DNA from: Clostridiales bacterium
Lineage (GTDB): Bacteria > Bacillota > Clostridia > Peptostreptococcales > Anaerovoracaceae
Direction of reading: 5' to 3'
Assembly: GCA_012515135.1 (NCBI GenBank)
Contig: JAAYYX010000213.1
Coordinates: 1-5,703 of the forward strand
Length of the DNA stretch: 5,703 nt
Part shown: positions 1-5,028 of the stretch, one piece after another
How positions within the stretch are numbered: position 1 is the first letter of the stretch
Layout of the letters: the number at the start of each line of letters is the position of its first letter
Notes under the pieces: model-generated
The model's database searches: none
What the model was told of the DNA's origin: nothing
What the model saw: only the letters and a program-made list of their open reading frames with translations
Translations under genes and position numbers: made by a program

Positions 1-561
1 GTCAGACAGGTGGCAGGAAGCACTTTTATAAGCTCGGATTATTATGTGAACCTTATATATACAGCCGGAAGAGATGCGGGAGTCAACCCCAATGTGCTGG
101 CTGCCATGATCATACAGGAACAGGGCACATCAGGAACAAGCGCCCTGATTTCAGGCACATATTCAGAAAAATACAAAGATATTTATAATTTCTTCAACAT
201 CGGAGCATACAAAACTTCCACCATGAGCGCCGTCGAAAGGGGCCTTTGGTGGGCAAAGGGAGCGGGCAATAACTACACTTCATATCAAAGACCCTGGAAC
301 ACCAGAGACAAGGCAATAAAGGGCGGAGCTTCTTATTACGGGATCAATTATACAGGTAAAGGTCAGAACAGCCTTTATCTGAAGAAATTCAACGTTATGA
401 ACGGGCTTTCCAAGGTGGGGACACACCAGTACATGACCCATGTGGCCGGAGCCTACGGCGAAGGGAACAAGCTTGCCAGAGCCGATGATTATACATATAC
501 ATTCTATATCCCGGTATATAACTATATGCCAACCGTGCCGTGTGCGTATTCATCCACATAA
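1..561 (+). CDS. Cell-wall endo-beta-N-acetylglucosaminidase, GH73-type domain (5' end missing)
   Basis: This is the C-terminal part of a peptidoglycan hydrolase that would cleave the glycan strand after N-acetylglucosamine, outside the cell, in wall turnover or daughter-cell separation. The frame is open from base 1, so the true start lies upstream; the GTG at 10 is internal. The visible 186 residues cover a glucosaminidase domain: the segment NPNVLAAMIIQEQGTSGTS (about 85-141) carries the likely catalytic Glu (codon 118-120), followed by YNFFNIGAY, RPWNTRDKAIKGGASYYG, LYLKKFNV and HQYMTHVAGA, all typical of the Firmicutes autolysin/LytB-like family. The protein ends shortly after the domain, so signal peptide and any wall-binding or Ig-like modules must be N-terminal, outside the window. 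It probably shares a transcript with the cohesin-like gene 22 bp downstream. Family assignment is firm; the exact cellular role is inferred. Confidence 0.9.
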   Translation, partial: VRQVAGSTFISSDYYVNLIYTAGRDAGVNPNVLAAMIIQEQGTSGTSALISGTYSEKYKDIYNFFNIGAYKTSTMSAVERGLWWAKGAGNNYTSYQRPWNTRDKAIKGGASYYGINYTGKGQNSLYLKKFNVMNGLSKVGTHQYMTHVAGAYGEGNKLARADDYTYTFYIPVYNYMPTVPCAYSST

Positions 562-570
562 ATTATAAAT

Positions 571-576
571 GAGGGG
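571..576 (+). promoter_or_regulatory. Ribosome binding site that sets the start of the cohesin-like gene
   Basis: GAGGGG lies 7 nt before the ATG at 584. An in-frame ATG at 569 overlaps this site and has no ribosome binding site of its own, so 584 is preferred as the start. Confidence 0.7.
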
Positions 577-583
577 AAAGTGT

Positions 584-1162
584 ATGGAAGGAAAAAGAAG
601 GACCGCCATTTCAATTCTTGCGGTAATGGTTCTTATACTCATGTTTTCTTTGACTGCGGTTTATGGGGAAGAAACAGCAAGGGTAGATATCAAGACCCCA
701 TCAGAAGTTCAAAGGGGAGATCATTTTGAGGCATCTGTCACATACAGCGGCAGTTCCATTGGAGTAATAAGTTCTGTCTTGGAATATGACCCTGAAATAC
801 TTTCTCATATATCCGGAGGCGAAAAAACAAAGGATGGAGAAATAACCCTGGATAACGATGTGGGAGGCGGGGATTCTTACACCTTTACAGTGAAATTCAA
901 GGCAGAAAAAGAAGGCCAGACAGCCTTATCCGTCACCAGCAAGAGCGTATGGGACACAGAAGATAAAAGCTTGGGTTCGCCCATAGCCAGCAAAAGTATG
1001 ACTGTGGAAAAGACCGCATCAAACGAGGGCGCTGCAGCCGATATCAGGGACAGATTTGCATCCGACAAGGAACTTTTCACATTCTATATGATATGCATAG
1101 GCATCAATTCCGTATTGCTGCTGGCGGCCATCGGTATAAACAACAGAAAAAAATACTCCTGA
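584..1162 (+). CDS. Secreted, membrane-anchored cohesin-like domain protein
   Basis: The 192-residue protein starts with a signal peptide: basic MEGKRR, then a hydrophobic stretch to about residue 24, with likely cleavage near TAVYG/EE (25-29). Residues about 33-142 resemble a cohesin-type beta-sandwich: VDIKTPSEVQRGDHFEASV opens the domain, VLEYDPEIL is the typical 'xLxYDPxxL' segment, and YTFTVKFKAEKEG the later strand. A short polar linker follows, then one membrane segment (about 166-186) and a basic NNRKK tail, giving a type I topology with the domain outside the membrane. Cohesins bind dockerins in cellulosomes, but single cohesin-like domains are also common in non-cellulolytic anaerobes, where the partner is usually unknown. 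The gene follows the glucosaminidase gene by 22 bp and is probably co-transcribed, so a role at the cell envelope is inferred. No dockerin is visible in the window. Fold moderately sure; ligand unknown. Confidence 0.7.
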   Translation: MEGKRRTAISILAVMVLILMFSLTAVYGEETARVDIKTPSEVQRGDHFEASVTYSGSSIGVISSVLEYDPEILSHISGGEKTKDGEITLDNDVGGGDSYTFTVKFKAEKEGQTALSVTSKSVWDTEDKSLGSPIASKSMTVEKTASNEGAAADIRDRFASDKELFTFYMICIGINSVLLLAAIGINNRKKYS

Positions 1163-1182
1163 GATGACTCCCGGGAGTATTT
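1147..1182. terminator. Bidirectional intrinsic terminator between convergent genes
   Basis: A perfect 9-bp stem, AAATACTCC (1151-1159) with GGAGTATTT (1174-1182), encloses a 14-nt loop. On the minus strand the stem runs into seven T residues (complement of A7 at 1147-1153), a good terminator for the M29 gene. On the plus strand it is followed by a weaker T-rich stretch and can serve the cohesin-like gene. The left arm overlaps the last codons of that gene. Confidence 0.75.
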
Positions 1183-1235
1183 ACTTATATTGTTACTGTC
1201 AAATATCATATCTTTATATAGTAATGCAAAATCGA

Positions 1236-2345
1236 TCATTTAAGATTTTCGGGGTTAAGACATTCCAGTTCCGGAATGACGAAGACTCCGTTTTTTCTTA
1301 TCAGAACATCATCAAAGTATATTTCACCGCCTCCGTATTCGTCTCGCTGTATCATCACAAGATCCCAGTGCAGTGCGGATTTATTGCCGTTAAAGGCATC
1401 TTCATAGGCCGATCCCGGTGTCAGATGGAAACTTCCGGCTATTTTTTCATCAAATAGGGTATCTTTCATTGGATGCAGTATATGAGGATTTACCCCCAGG
1501 GCAAATTCTCCGAAATATCTGGAGTTTTCATCGGTATCCAGAAGTTTGTTTATTCGTTCGTTGTCATTGGCTGAAGCCTTGACTATTTTTCCGTCTTTTA
1601 TTTCGAACACTATGTTTTCGTATGTGAAACCCTGTTCCTCCGAAGGGGTATTGTATGAGATTATACCGTTCAAGGAATCTCTCACAGGTGCGGTGTAAAC
1701 TTCTCCGTCGGGAATATTTCTTTCGCCGCCGCACTTTATAGCCGGCATATCCTTTATTGAGAAGGATAGATCCGTTCCGGGGCCCTTTATACGGATTTTA
1801 TCGGTCTTGTCCATGATCCTTACCAGATTTTCCATGGATCTGCTCATTTTGGAGTAATCAAGGGTACAGACATCGAAATAGAAATCTTCGAATTTCTCCA
1901 GGCTGGTTCCGGCCATCTGTGCCATTGAGTTGTTGGGATACCGAAGCAGGACCCATTTCGTATTGTTTACGCGATGATCAAGCACCGGTCTTAGCCCCTT
2001 TGTATAAATGGTCATTTTTTCTGAAGGTACGTCGGCCAGTTCGGAAAAATTTTCGCCTGCACGTATAACTATGCAGGCCTGCATTCCTTTCATCTGTGCC
2101 AGTTGGTATTCTTTCATGAATTCTATCTGCTCTTTGCTGCATCCCAAAAGAACTTCCCTGGTGACGGAGGAATCCTTTTGTTCCACATGGGGAAATCCTC
2201 CCGCATTATAAATGTCTTTTATGACTCTTTTGACCAGAGTCCTGGTGGAATCTCCTTCATAACTTATGAATACATGATCTCCCTTTTGTATATCACAGGA
2301 GTAATTGACCAGTATCTCTGACAGTTTAGTTATCCTATTGTCCAA
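1236..2345 (-). CDS. Aminopeptidase of the M29 family (AmpS/aminopeptidase T type)
   Basis: A 369-residue cytoplasmic metallo-exopeptidase that would remove N-terminal residues from peptides. The length is slightly below the roughly 400 residues usual for the family. The start resembles other members (RITKLSEILVNYSCDIQKGD), and the C-terminal half holds the family's metal-site signatures: NIPDGEVYTAP (Glu215), RYFGEFALGVNP (Glu280), SFHLTPGSAY (His307, Tyr314) and ALHWDL (His326, Asp328). All expected ligands of the two-metal site are present, so the enzyme should be active. The start codon is TTG at 2345-2343, supported by AGAGG (minus strand, 2354-2358) 8 nt away; no ATG gives the conserved N-terminus. 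A promoter precedes it and a T7 terminator follows, so it is a single-gene unit, divergent from the lipid kinase gene. It probably works in peptide use or turnover; substrate preference cannot be read from the sequence. Confidence 0.92.
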   Translation of the reverse strand: MDNRITKLSEILVNYSCDIQKGDHVFISYEGDSTRTLVKRVIKDIYNAGGFPHVEQKDSSVTREVLLGCSKEQIEFMKEYQLAQMKGMQACIVIRAGENFSELADVPSEKMTIYTKGLRPVLDHRVNNTKWVLLRYPNNSMAQMAGTSLEKFEDFYFDVCTLDYSKMSRSMENLVRIMDKTDKIRIKGPGTDLSFSIKDMPAIKCGGERNIPDGEVYTAPVRDSLNGIISYNTPSEEQGFTYENIVFEIKDGKIVKASANDNERINKLLDTDENSRYFGEFALGVNPHILHPMKDTLFDEKIAGSFHLTPGSAYEDAFNGNKSALHWDLVMIQRDEYGGGEIYFDDVLIRKNGVFVIPELECLNPENLK

Positions 2346-2353
2346 TTTTGTTA

Positions 2354-2358
2354 CCTCT
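2354..2358 (-). promoter_or_regulatory. Ribosome binding site supporting the TTG start of the M29 gene
   Basis: On the minus strand, GAGAGG(T) stands 8 nt before the TTG at 2345. It decides the start, because no ATG or GTG lies at a suitable place. Confidence 0.7.
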
Positions 2359-2379
2359 CATTTTTTTACTACGATATCT

Positions 2380-2408
2380 ATTGTAAAGGGAAAAGGTGTC
2401 TTTGTAAA
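2380..2408 (-). promoter_or_regulatory. Sigma-A-type promoter of the M29 aminopeptidase gene
   Basis: On the minus strand, -35 TTTACA (2408-2403) and -10 TACAAT (2385-2380) are separated by 17 bp. Transcription would begin near 2373, giving a leader of about 28 nt that contains the ribosome binding site. Confidence 0.65.
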
Positions 2409-2439
2409 ACTTTATTTTGATACATTTGAGCTTTTATTC

Positions 2440-2468
2440 TTGCCAAATCAAAGGAATGTTTGTAGAAT
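2440..2468 (+). promoter_or_regulatory. Sigma-A-type promoter of the lipid kinase gene, abutting the start codon
   Basis: TTGCCA (2440-2445), a 17-bp spacer and TAGAAT (2463-2468). The -10 box ends 6 bp before the ATG at 2475, so the expected transcription start falls on or next to the A of the ATG, predicting a leaderless mRNA. There is no Shine-Dalgarno sequence at a usable distance. Confidence 0.6.
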
Positions 2469-2474
2469 TGTTCT

Positions 2475-3452
2475 ATGAGGCATATATTTATAATAAACCC
2501 CGTTTCCGGAAGAGGACGGGGCAAAAATTTGCATAAGGACATATTATCTGCATCAGAAAAAACCGGTATTCCGGTGGAAATATATCATACCAAAGGAGAA
2601 AATGATGCGGAAGGATATGTCAGGGAAATACTTGCACAAAGGGAACCCTTGGAGCAAATGCTTTCCCCCGAGGAAAAGGATACGCTTACTTTCAGGTTTT
2701 ATGCCTGCGGCGGCGACGGCAGTTTAAATGAGGTAATAAACGGAGCTTTCGGTCAACCCTATGTGGAAGTTGGATGCATACCGCTGGGTACAGGCAACGA
2801 TTTCATAAAAAATTTCCCTGAAAAAAAAGATCTGAAAAACTGGAAAAACATTGAAAACCAGCTTCTTGGAAGGGCAAAAGACTGTGATCTGATAAGATAC
2901 AGCGGCACCATAGATGGAAAAACTGATACCAGATACTGCGCAAACATGTTCAATATAGGATTTGATTCAAATGTGGTGGACATGACAGAAAAGATAAAGA
3001 ACCTGCCCCTTATGCCGGGTCCTTTGGCATATATGATAAGTGTATTTATAGTCCTCATAAAGAAGAAGGGTGCAGATCTGGAGGTACTGTTTGAAGACGG
3101 CAGCGGATATAACGGTAAACTGCTGCTGTTTGCCATAGGAAACGGTTGTTTTTGCGGAGGAGGGATAAAAGGACTTGCAAAGGCCAGTATAAATGACGGA
3201 CTTTTGGATCATATATTGGTTTACGACCTTACCAGAATAAGGTTTATGTCAATGTTTACAAAATACTGGAAGGGAACACATCTTGACCACAAAAAAGCAA
3301 AAGATCTATTTATTTATAAGCAGTCAAAAAGCCTCACAGTCATACCCAACAATGGTATCATGAGGCTTTGTACCGATGGAGAAATAAAGGATGCCGAAAA
3401 AGTATTCTTTGAGATAGTTCCTTCTTCTTTGAGATTTTCGGTGCCTTTTTAG
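2475..3452 (+). CDS. Diacylglycerol kinase-type lipid kinase (DagK/YegS/BmrU family)
   Basis: A 325-residue soluble, membrane-associating kinase that would transfer phosphate from ATP to a lipid hydroxyl, probably diacylglycerol, feeding phosphatidate back into phospholipid synthesis. Motifs in order: IFIINPVSGRGRG at the N-terminus (nucleotide-binding region), the family hallmark GGDGSLNEV (79-87), PLGTGNDF (103-110), FNIGFDSNVV (159-168), ASINDGLLD (237-245) and TDGE (300-303), whose Asp301 and Glu303 match the catalytic pair of the family. Length is normal. The ATG at 2475 is the first possible start because an in-frame TAG lies at 2463; the N-terminus matches the family there. No ribosome binding site precedes it (see promoter). 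It is divergent from the M29 gene and convergent, 12 bp apart, with the racemase gene, and forms its own unit. The substrate within the family (diacylglycerol, sphingoid or other lipid) is not certain. Confidence 0.93.
   Translation: MRHIFIINPVSGRGRGKNLHKDILSASEKTGIPVEIYHTKGENDAEGYVREILAQREPLEQMLSPEEKDTLTFRFYACGGDGSLNEVINGAFGQPYVEVGCIPLGTGNDFIKNFPEKKDLKNWKNIENQLLGRAKDCDLIRYSGTIDGKTDTRYCANMFNIGFDSNVVDMTEKIKNLPLMPGPLAYMISVFIVLIKKKGADLEVLFEDGSGYNGKLLLFAIGNGCFCGGGIKGLAKASINDGLLDHILVYDLTRIRFMSMFTKYWKGTHLDHKKAKDLFIYKQSKSLTVIPNNGIMRLCTDGEIKDAEKVFFEIVPSSLRFSVPF
3326..3369 (-). terminator. Possible terminator of the racemase gene, inside the 3' part of the lipid kinase gene
   Basis: AAAGCCTCA (3328-3336) pairs with TGAGGCTTT (3361-3369), with a second inner stem ATACC (3342-3346)/GGTAT (3354-3358). 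Read on the minus strand the outer stem ends in TTTTT. It lies about 100 bp beyond the stop of the minus-strand racemase gene, and the 12-bp gap between the two genes holds no better terminator. It is within coding sequence of the kinase, so coincidence is possible. Confidence 0.35.
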
Positions 3453-3464
3453 GGCTCTCAATGA

Positions 3465-4280
3465 TCAGACCTTTATATCGAGACTTATAACGGGACCTAT
3501 TCTGACAGGTCCGCTTATTTCTACACTTTCAATGGTGTCTTCTTTTTTTGTTACAGTTGCGGTTATTTCCCCTCCCGGCTGAGAAACCTTTTTTTTGTAT
3601 GAGTTTGTCTTTTTGTCTGCCAGGGCTGCTGCGCATGCGAATGCGGCAGTACCTGAACCGCAGCTGTTTTCGAAATATGTCATGTCAATACTGGGAACAT
3701 GTACAATGGGAGTCATAAGATCTTTTACGCTGTCATAAAACATTACTCCCAGGGCGGGGAGCTGTTCATTTTTCATTATATATTCTTTTATATTATCAAA
3801 GGTTTCCATTTCAGCAGGAATGTCCTTTACAATTATATGTGTTATCCCATCCATTTTTACCATGGAACTGTCTTTCAGCAGTGGGAAATCATCCGGGGAG
3901 AGGGTCTCTGTGGACAAAGGCAGGGGAAGAGATACTGAAGCCTCTCCCGAATATGTATCCACCGAAACGTCAAGAGGCTCTTTGGTCCCGCTGATCTCCA
4001 GTGAAAACTCCTGCTTGCCCCTAAGGAGTTTCTGTTTTGCCAGGATGAGCCCGAAACTTCTGGTAGCGTTACCGCAGAATTCCAATCCGGCCATTTCTAT
4101 TCTACCGTCTGAACTTTTTGACTCGGGAGCGGGAATGATGAATGCCACCTGTTCCGCATGATACCTTTCTATCGAAAGAAGGTTTTCGGCCACATTTTTA
4201 TAAAGGATCCTGCTGACAGGAGTAATAACGAAAATCGTTGTATTTCCTGCGGGATATGCAACTATAATATCTAATTTCAT
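3465..4280 (-). CDS. DapF-fold, cofactor-independent amino-acid racemase/epimerase, CntK-like
   Basis: A 271-residue cytoplasmic enzyme of the diaminopimelate epimerase superfamily, in which two cysteines, one removing and one returning a proton, invert the alpha-carbon without PLP. Both are present: Cys69 in EFCGNATRSFG and Cys207 in ENSCGSGTAA, each at the start of a helix in a half of the pseudo-symmetric fold. The details differ from DapF (usually CGNGxR and a GCGxGT-type second motif). The combination AGNTTIFV, EQVAFI, EFCGNAT, ENSCGSGTA and QPGGEI recalls histidine racemases of the CntK type used in staphylopine synthesis; this is from memory, not alignment. The substrate is therefore open, with histidine a candidate. 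No lysine-pathway, opine-synthase or metal-transport gene is nearby. AAGGA about 7 nt before the ATG supports the start; it has its own promoter. Superfamily sure, substrate unsure. Confidence 0.85.
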   Translation of the reverse strand: MKLDIIVAYPAGNTTIFVITPVSRILYKNVAENLLSIERYHAEQVAFIIPAPESKSSDGRIEMAGLEFCGNATRSFGLILAKQKLLRGKQEFSLEISGTKEPLDVSVDTYSGEASVSLPLPLSTETLSPDDFPLLKDSSMVKMDGITHIIVKDIPAEMETFDNIKEYIMKNEQLPALGVMFYDSVKDLMTPIVHVPSIDMTYFENSCGSGTAAFACAAALADKKTNSYKKKVSQPGGEITATVTKKEDTIESVEISGPVRIGPVISLDIKV

Positions 4281-4309
4281 AATGTTTCCTTTCTATAGGT
4301 ATATATGCC

Positions 4310-4338
4310 ATTATATGTTGATAGGCAAAAAATGGCAA
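4310..4338 (-). promoter_or_regulatory. Strong sigma-A-type promoter of the racemase gene
   Basis: On the minus strand, TTGCCA (4338-4333), a 17-bp spacer and a consensus TATAAT (4315-4310). Transcription should start near 4303, giving a leader of about 23 nt with the AGGA ribosome binding site at about 4285-4290. The box lies back to back with the tRNA promoter. Confidence 0.75.
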
Positions 4339-4367
4339 TGAAAATGAAGCAAAACAAAGAAAAATTC

Positions 4368-4396
4368 TTGTAACCGCAATAAAGGTAATGTAGACT
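4368..4396 (+). promoter_or_regulatory. Probable promoter of the tRNA-Ser gene
   Basis: TTGTAA (4368-4373), 17-bp spacer, TAGACT (4391-4396). Each box matches consensus at four of six positions. The predicted start near 4403 leaves a leader of about 26 nt before the tRNA. Confidence 0.45.
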
Positions 4397-4428
4397 GTAA
4401 TTATGTAAATATCAGCAAGAGAATATAT

Positions 4429-4517
4429 GGAGAAGTATCGAAGTGGTCATAACGAGCCGCACTCGAAATGCGGTTGCCCGCAAGGGCACGTGGGTTCGAA
4501 TCCCACCTTCTCCGCCA
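4429..4517 (+). tRNA. tRNA-Ser, anticodon CGA (reads UCG)
   Basis: A complete class II tRNA with the CCA end encoded. Acceptor stem GGAGAAG (4429-4435) pairs with CTTCTCC (4507-4513), with discriminator G and CCA at 4515-4517. The D stem is TCG/CGA (ending at 4455). The anticodon stem CCGCA/TGCGG (4457-4461, 4469-4473) holds the loop CTCGAAA with anticodon CGA at 4464-4466. The long variable arm, TGCCC-GCAA-GGGCA, is typical of tRNA-Ser, and the T arm is GTGGG-TTCGAAT-CCCAC. All stems are intact. It stands alone, not in a tRNA cluster. Confidence 0.97.
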
Positions 4518-4522
4518 ATACC

Positions 4523-4566
4523 GGTACCATCTATTGATAAAAAGATTATCAGTAGATGGTATTATT
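4523..4566 (+). terminator. Long hairpin just after the tRNA, probable terminator
   Basis: TACCATCTATTGATAA (4525-4540) pairs with TTATCAGTAGATGGTA (4546-4561) around the loop AAAGA; the only non-Watson-Crick position is a T-G pair (wobble in RNA), and two further G-T pairs can extend it. It begins 5 nt after the tRNA CCA. The following ATTATTAAAA is a poor U tract, so termination may be inefficient, or the hairpin may define the 3' end for processing. Confidence 0.55.
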
Positions 4567-4615
4567 AAAAGCAATGGTTTTGATCAAAGAATAACGATGA
4601 TTTTTTTCCCTTTTG

Positions 4616-4624
4616 TGGTATACT
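4616..4624 (+). promoter_or_regulatory. Extended -10 promoter of the ferritin-like/Rieske operon
   Basis: TGGTATACT has the TG-n-TATACT form of an extended -10 box; the region 16-18 bp upstream has no good -35 box, as is usual for this class. Transcription would begin near 4631, giving a leader of about 54 nt that contains an imperfect inverted repeat at 4645-4663. Confidence 0.6.
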
Positions 4625-4671
4625 TTATTCACAAAAAAAGTTTATTGATAACATATTACTCAAAAATTCAT

Positions 4672-4680
4672 GGAGGTGAT
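4672..4680 (+). promoter_or_regulatory. Ribosome binding site that fixes the start of the ferritin-like gene
   Basis: GGAGGTGAT is a near-perfect match to the 16S rRNA 3' end and lies 8 nt (from GGAGG) before the ATG at 4685. The in-frame ATG at 4670 overlaps this site and is rejected as the start. Confidence 0.85.
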
Positions 4681-4684
4681 TAAT

Positions 4685-4990
4685 ATGCCTGATTTTGGAC
4701 AGCCGTTTTCCGGCCTCAAGAAAGATCATAAGATCAGTGAGCAGGAGCTGATAAGATCCATACGATTTATGATAGCTGCAGAATATGAAGCAATACAACT
4801 CTATATGCAACTGGCGGAATCAACAGATAACAAATTAGCTGTAGAAGTCTTAAAAGATATTGCTGATGAAGAAAGGGTGCATGCCGGTGAATTTTTAAGA
4901 TTACTAAAGGAACTGGATCCGGACGAAGAGAAATTTTATTCAGAAGGTGCCGAAGAAGTTGAAGAAGAAATCGAGAAAATGATAAAATAA
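4685..4990 (+). CDS. Short ferritin-like di-iron protein, encapsulated-ferritin (EncFtn) type
   Basis: A 101-residue protein with two long helices, half of a normal four-helix ferritin or rubrerythrin. Helix one carries FMIAAEYEAIQLY (28-40) with Glu33; helix two carries KDIADEERVHAGEF (57-70) with the ExxH pair Glu63/His66; LRLLKELDPDEEKFY and a very acidic tail follow. Glu33, Glu63 and His66 match the ligand set of EncFtn proteins, in which the iron-oxidising centre forms between two subunits that dimerise; the sequence recalls the ferritin-like part of archaeal encapsulin fusions. The likely role is oxidation and handling of Fe(II), perhaps also oxygen or peroxide defence, in the cytoplasm or inside an encapsulin shell. 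No encapsulin gene is in the window and no recognisable shell-targeting tail is seen. The Rieske gene follows by 38 bp with no terminator, so the two are probably co-transcribed. Fold firm; shell association unproven. Confidence 0.85.
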   Translation: MPDFGQPFSGLKKDHKISEQELIRSIRFMIAAEYEAIQLYMQLAESTDNKLAVEVLKDIADEERVHAGEFLRLLKELDPDEEKFYSEGAEEVEEEIEKMIK

Positions 4991-5015
4991 CCGGAGCAGC
5001 AATAAAATCAAATAT

Positions 5016-5021
5016 AGGAGG
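5016..5021 (+). promoter_or_regulatory. Ribosome binding site of the Rieske gene
   Basis: A perfect AGGAGG lies 7 nt before the ATG at 5029. Confidence 0.85.
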
Positions 5022-5028
5022 TATTAAA

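Noticed and set aside
10..12. GTG as start codon of the glucosaminidase gene
   Set aside because: The frame is open to base 1 and there is no ribosome binding site; the domain lacks its export signal, so the gene is cut by the window edge.
569..571. ATG upstream of the cohesin-like gene
   Set aside because: It overlaps the GAGGGG ribosome binding site that serves the ATG at 584.
1164..1457. Plus-strand 97-codon frame
   Set aside because: Most of it is antisense to the M29 gene, it has no ribosome binding site and begins inside the terminator hairpin.
2759..3212. Two minus-strand frames of 125 and 81 codons
   Set aside because: Both are antisense to the lipid kinase gene, which has complete family motifs; neither has a recognisable product or ribosome binding site.
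3699..4161. Two plus-strand frames of 79 and 113 codons
   Set aside because: Both are antisense to the racemase gene, whose frame carries both catalytic cysteine motifs.
3465..4280. Calling the racemase simply dapF of lysine synthesis
   Set aside because: The residues around both cysteines differ from usual DapF and no lysine-pathway gene is near; the superfamily call is kept but not the symbol.
4429..4566. tRNA-Ser as an integration site of a mobile element
   Set aside because: No second copy of the tRNA 3' end is seen downstream, and there is no integrase or phage gene in the window.
4670..4672. ATG upstream of the ferritin-like gene
   Set aside because: It overlaps the GGAGGTGAT ribosome binding site of the ATG at 4685.
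4468..4683. Plus-strand 71-codon frame starting within the tRNA
   Set aside because: It starts in the anticodon arm of an intact tRNA and runs through the hairpin and promoter region; not coding.
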